DNA of 18,570 nt, from positions 1 through 18,570 of the forward strand of contig DTUG01000236.1 of NCBI GenBank assembly GCA_012964275.1, written 5' to 3'. This document shows, in pieces, positions 15,164-18,570 of the stretch (position 1 is its first letter; each line of letters opens with the position of its first letter). Both the position numbers and the translations under genes were made by a program. This DNA is from Fidelibacterota bacterium. Lineage in GTDB: Bacteria; Fidelibacterota; Marinisomatia; Marinisomatales; UBA1611. The notes below the pieces were generated by a model that did not search any database, was not told the DNA's origin, and saw only the letters and a program-made list of their open reading frames with translations.

Positions 15164-16162
15164 TTAAAAGGTCAGGTCAATCGAATATCCGGACACGTTC
15201 TGAAACACACCAAAGGATCTGAAAACGTAATCAATTTGTAAGCGGGGCCCGCGGGGTATTTTATAATTTAGTCCTACCCCATAGGTTAACCCCTGCTCGG
15301 CCTTCTCCATGAAAAGGTTGGAATGACCGAGACGGAGAAAGACCAGGTCGGAATAATTATATTCAAGACCGGCATTCACATATTCCACATTGTTATTAGG
15401 GTGAATACCATCTGTCGCCACAGTGATCTTCTGGTTGCCGCTGAACCTAAAATCTTTACTAACTCCGAATCGAAAAATCAGGGGGAGAGGCCATTTGGCT
15501 GCATCCAGATGGGCATCAATGCGGTCGTTATTTCCATAAATGTTTTTATCCACATCATAATCAACCAATGTATTGAAACCATCCAATCCGATTTTGCCAC
15601 CAAAATTGGAAATGCTCATCCCGATCCGCATTCCACTACTGGTTAAAAACAGGGATCCAATATCAACCACGATCCCCTTTGCCGTCATTTGCCAGATCTT
15701 TTCCTGGACCAGTTTCGTTTGCACGCCAAAAGAGAACCGGTCGGTTAGCCGTTTGGAATAGGTGATTCCCATGGCCAGGTTACTCACGCTGAATCGCTCT
15801 CCGGTTCCTTCCGGCCTTTGGACGGTGCGTACCATCATTTCATCCATGGTCACCGCTGTATAAGCAAACCCTAAAGTTCCTGTTTTACCCATAGGAAGGA
15901 CCGCACCGCCATAATAATAATTGGTCTCAACCAGCCATGGTGAATGGAAAACATGCACAGATGGACGTTCGATGTTCACAATTCCTGCCGGGTTCCAGTA
16001 CAGCGCACTTACATCGTTAGCAATGGATACAAATGCGCCACCCAGCGATAGGGACCTAGCACCAGCCCCTATTCCAAGAAAAGATCCAGCGGTGGTAGCT
16101 ACATTGGTCTGTGCAACTAATGTCCAGGAAAAGATGGTTAAAATTGAGATGCGTTTCAACAT
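15164..16162 (-). CDS. PorV/UPF0164-type outer-membrane beta-barrel protein
   Basis: A 332-residue outer-membrane protein. Residues 1-18 are a signal peptide ending in LVAQ. The hallmark GAGARSLSLGGAFVSIANDV followed by SALYWNPAGI (about 32-61) defines the PorV/UPF0164 family, related to FadL-like barrels. The rest alternates short hydrophobic beta strands and turns and ends in an aromatic residue (SIDLTF), typical for barrel assembly. In T9SS bacteria PorV shuttles cargo to the PorU sortase and PorQ-like relatives serve at the surface; genomes of this kind carry many paralogues, so this copy need not be the core PorV. It overlaps the stop of the preceding surface-protein gene by one base (TAATG), which implies translational coupling and perhaps a dedicated export partner. 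A decayed paralogue lies at 10991-11181. Confidence 0.88.
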   Translation of the reverse strand: MLKRISILTIFSWTLVAQTNVATTAGSFLGIGAGARSLSLGGAFVSIANDVSALYWNPAGIVNIERPSVHVFHSPWLVETNYYYGGAVLPMGKTGTLGFAYTAVTMDEMMVRTVQRPEGTGERFSVSNLAMGITYSKRLTDRFSFGVQTKLVQEKIWQMTAKGIVVDIGSLFLTSSGMRIGMSISNFGGKIGLDGFNTLVDYDVDKNIYGNNDRIDAHLDAAKWPLPLIFRFGVSKDFRFSGNQKITVATDGIHPNNNVEYVNAGLEYNYSDLVFLRLGHSNLFMEKAEQGLTYGVGLNYKIPRGPRLQIDYVFRSFGVFQNVSGYSIDLTF

Positions 16163-18570
16163 TATTTCACCAGTGCAAATTTTCCAGTAGTCTCACCAAT
16201 ACCTTTAGCGGAAATATGGTACAGGTATACGCCAAAGGCTATTTCCAAGCCATCCTTGGATAGCAGGTCCCAGGACTCTGAACCATCTTCATTTAACGAA
16301 TTATGTTCGATGGTATCCACCAGATAACCCGCCAGGGTAAATATTTTAATGGTACATTGGCTGGGCAGATGAATAAAATCAAGTTTTCGAGGACCTCGCC
16401 CGGATTGGTAAATATGCCTTGGTTCCCATGATGCGGCCACAACGTATGGATTGGGAACAACAGCAACTTCATCCAACTGGTTTTTCGCTGCTTCTTTATC
16501 AATAGTGGAGGCAAGGGTAGTAAAAGAAAATATGTCACTCATGGAAAAGGGTCGATAGATGGCCACGCGAAAAACATCGCCCATTTTTGGATGAATTACT
16601 TCTAGATATGTAGTATCATAAAGAGTAGTATCCGTATACACAGTATCCCCGGCTGTGTACACTGTATCATATATGGTTGTACCCGAAATGACCAAGGAAT
16701 CAAGGTAAAAACGGATCGCAATTACCGGAGATGTTTCTCCTTCATAAGGCCTGATCATGAATGGTTCATCCGGATCCCACTCATCGTCATGGTCATAATC
16801 CGAAATCCTGAATGGAGGATAATTATCATGGGTCACATTTTTTACACGGAAGGGTGACCGTGTACCATAATTATCCACTGTAACAGAATCACCAATGTCT
16901 CCTTCAAATTGTAGTTCAAAATCAGCCGGATAAAGACGGATCGGGTTGATCTCATGGCGATAATTACTTTCACCAATGGTCCACTTCGTGGAATCATGAT
17001 TGAGGCCAACATCCGAATCATACAGAAAAACTTTCATGCCATGGAAAACAGGATTATTATCTTCACCGTTCATGTACGCGCTATGGAAAATCGGAAAATA
17101 TTTATAACTGATTGTCGCTGACCCTGCTTCAAGTAAGGTGTTATTAGATACAGTTATTATGCCGCGTTCGTAATCCATTTCATAATCCACACTGTCAGAA
17201 TAGGTATAGCTTCCCGATACATCCGTGACCATTATCGATGCTGAATCAATATATGCGTAGGTACTGCGGGCCGTACTATCCAGAATTGTCACTGTTTCCA
17301 GGACGTTTTCTTCATTCCGGATATTAAATACAACCTCATCGGCCGCGCTCAAGGTGTCGAAGACCACCTGATATTCATTATTGTCCCTAACAGCATAGGG
17401 ATCAATTACGGAAATTTCAACCACACCTGAACCAAACCCGGTCAGGTGTTTAATAAATTTTTCACCAACGGTTATGGTATTCGGGGGTACATATCCTGCT
17501 GAAGGAGCATTGGGCGTAACGATGGCTGCATTTCTGCTAACATTGATTACATTTCCTTTAAAATCCAGGTCCATGGTAATAGAACATTCCGATGGGGCTA
17601 TCTCCAGTAGATTCGCTCTATCACTGATTCCCAGGTCAAAAAAGTCAAGGTCATATCCTTTATCAAAGGCCGTGACACCGTAATAATATTTTTGGCCGTT
17701 GATCACATTAACTGAATCGATGAAAATGTATTCCAACCCTGAATTTTTACCCATATCGAATTGAAGACCGTTAAAGCCTATGGGATGAGGGCCTTCTAAA
17801 CCATTCACCAGATCAAATATTACCAAGGGGTCCTTAAAGGTGATATTCCCAAACGCATCTGTAACGGTGTAAGAATCAATGAAACCGGAATCGGTACTCC
17901 TGTAGATACGGTACCCCTCGAAGTCTTCCCCATAGATAGGATCCTTTGATTTTTCTGAAAATGAATCCCAGTAGAGAGTCACCTGGTTATCACCGGGGAC
18001 CGCGGTTAAGGTCGGCTTCAGTGGCGGTTTTGCAAAACTGTAATCATTATCATAAATATTCTGCATGGTTGTGGTATTCCGGGTGATATCATCCTCATCA
18101 TTCCCGAAAACCATGGCCACGGAAAACTTTTTACTTTCCCCCGGTTCCAAGGAAATATATCCCGAACCATAGAGGAATGTCTGGTCTAAATTTTGTCCTG
18201 GAACCTGGAATAATCCTGGTGTGAGCTGGTTCCACATGATTACATCATTGTCAGGTTCGATCGACGGGTATGGCGCAGAATAAAAACTGGTCAGCCCGAT
18301 CTGGTCTGATTCATCATTATCGGTGATCTCAAAGTTTGGTTCACCCACATCGGGCACCCCATTTCCTTCGGTACCGTCTTCATCGGGACCGGAATAATCT
18401 TCGTGGTATTCTGCCAGTCCATCAGACCCAATATCATCCCGTTCTGCCAGCCAGTCGCCATCATTATCAATTCCATCAAACTGGCTTTCATCAACCATGC
18501 CATCTTCATCGTTATCAATCCCATCATAGGGATTTCCCGGAGATTCCAGAAAACTCCACCCGAAATAGAC
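16162..18570 (-). CDS. Large secreted surface protein with T9SS-like tail (5' end beyond window)
   Basis: The frame is open from the right edge to TAA at 16162 (802 residues seen), so the true start and any signal peptide lie outside; the first Met inside the window, at 18498, is not the start. Residues about 16-80 are Asp/Gly-rich with DGIDNDEDG and DGIDNDGDW, like the calcium-binding loops of thrombospondin type 3 or dockerin-like repeats. Residues about 159-205 look like a fibronectin type III-like domain (PTLTAVPGDNQVTLYWDSF, EGYRIYRS). A Tyr/Asp/Thr-rich stretch with repeated YDT and VYT occurs around 660-685. The last ~90 residues have VVPNPYVVA, CTIKIFTLAGYLVDTI, SWDLLSKDG, FGVYLYHI and KFALVK, the plan of T9SS type A or FlgD-Ig-like tails. 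It is probably secreted and displayed on the cell surface; binding target unknown. It is coupled to the PorV-like gene. Confidence 0.88.
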   Translation of the reverse strand, partial: VYFGWSFLESPGNPYDGIDNDEDGMVDESQFDGIDNDGDWLAERDDIGSDGLAEYHEDYSGPDEDGTEGNGVPDVGEPNFEITDNDESDQIGLTSFYSAPYPSIEPDNDVIMWNQLTPGLFQVPGQNLDQTFLYGSGYISLEPGESKKFSVAMVFGNDEDDITRNTTTMQNIYDNDYSFAKPPLKPTLTAVPGDNQVTLYWDSFSEKSKDPIYGEDFEGYRIYRSTDSGFIDSYTVTDAFGNITFKDPLVIFDLVNGLEGPHPIGFNGLQFDMGKNSGLEYIFIDSVNVINGQKYYYGVTAFDKGYDLDFFDLGISDRANLLEIAPSECSITMDLDFKGNVINVSRNAAIVTPNAPSAGYVPPNTITVGEKFIKHLTGFGSGVVEISVIDPYAVRDNNEYQVVFDTLSAADEVVFNIRNEENVLETVTILDSTARSTYAYIDSASIMVTDVSGSYTYSDSVDYEMDYERGIITVSNNTLLEAGSATISYKYFPIFHSAYMNGEDNNPVFHGMKVFLYDSDVGLNHDSTKWTIGESNYRHEINPIRLYPADFELQFEGDIGDSVTVDNYGTRSPFRVKNVTHDNYPPFRISDYDHDDEWDPDEPFMIRPYEGETSPVIAIRFYLDSLVISGTTIYDTVYTAGDTVYTDTTLYDTTYLEVIHPKMGDVFRVAIYRPFSMSDIFSFTTLASTIDKEAAKNQLDEVAVVPNPYVVAASWEPRHIYQSGRGPRKLDFIHLPSQCTIKIFTLAGYLVDTIEHNSLNEDGSESWDLLSKDGLEIAFGVYLYHISAKGIGETTGKFALVK

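Overview
The window looks like a chromosomal segment from an uncultured member of the FCB superphylum (Bacteroidota/Marinimicrobiota-like), AT-rich by eye. The evidence is two exported proteins with type IX secretion (T9SS)-style C-terminal sorting domains, a PorV/UPF0164-type outer-membrane protein, a short primary-type sigma factor without a long region 1.1, several TTG/GTG or weak-Shine-Dalgarno starts, and many exported peptidase-like proteins. The phylum is an inference; Marinimicrobiota is my best guess. No rRNA, tRNA, CRISPR array or transposase is visible.

Left part (1-4857, all minus strand): an M1 metallopeptidase, a 2H cyclic phosphodiesterase-like protein and an isochorismatase-family hydrolase overlap or nearly touch and form an operon. 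A small lipoprotein with a heavy-metal-associated (HMA) domain follows after 23 bases. Next comes an exported TPR protein with a repetitive lysine-rich segment, cut by the left edge.

Middle (4858-9024): a plus-strand orphan DNA methyltransferase meets a small minus-strand gene that appears frameshifted. A clear hairpin terminator closes an RpoD-type sigma factor gene. Upstream of it is an exported class II (Ntn) glutamine amidotransferase with a T9SS-type tail, whose catalytic cysteine lies exactly at the predicted signal-peptide cleavage site. Its gene sits 42 bases after a DUF885 lipoprotein gene (9067-10905).

Polyamine block (11194-14861): a class III aminotransferase and a gamma-glutamyl-GABA hydrolase (minus strand) diverge from a glutamine-synthetase-like gamma-glutamylpolyamine synthetase (plus strand). 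The trio matches the SpuABC/Puu logic: glutamylate a polyamine or transaminate it, then hydrolyse gamma-Glu-GABA. Directly after the synthetase is a short decayed piece of an aldehyde dehydrogenase, the expected missing pathway enzyme. Directly after the aminotransferase is a decayed, internally deleted copy of the PorV-like gene whose intact version lies at 15164-16162. The polyamine block is therefore bracketed by two same-orientation PorV-like sequences.

Right part (15164-18570, minus strand): a large exported surface protein with Asp-rich calcium-type repeats and a T9SS-like tail (5' end beyond the window) overlaps by one base the PorV-like beta-barrel gene, a likely co-transcribed pair.
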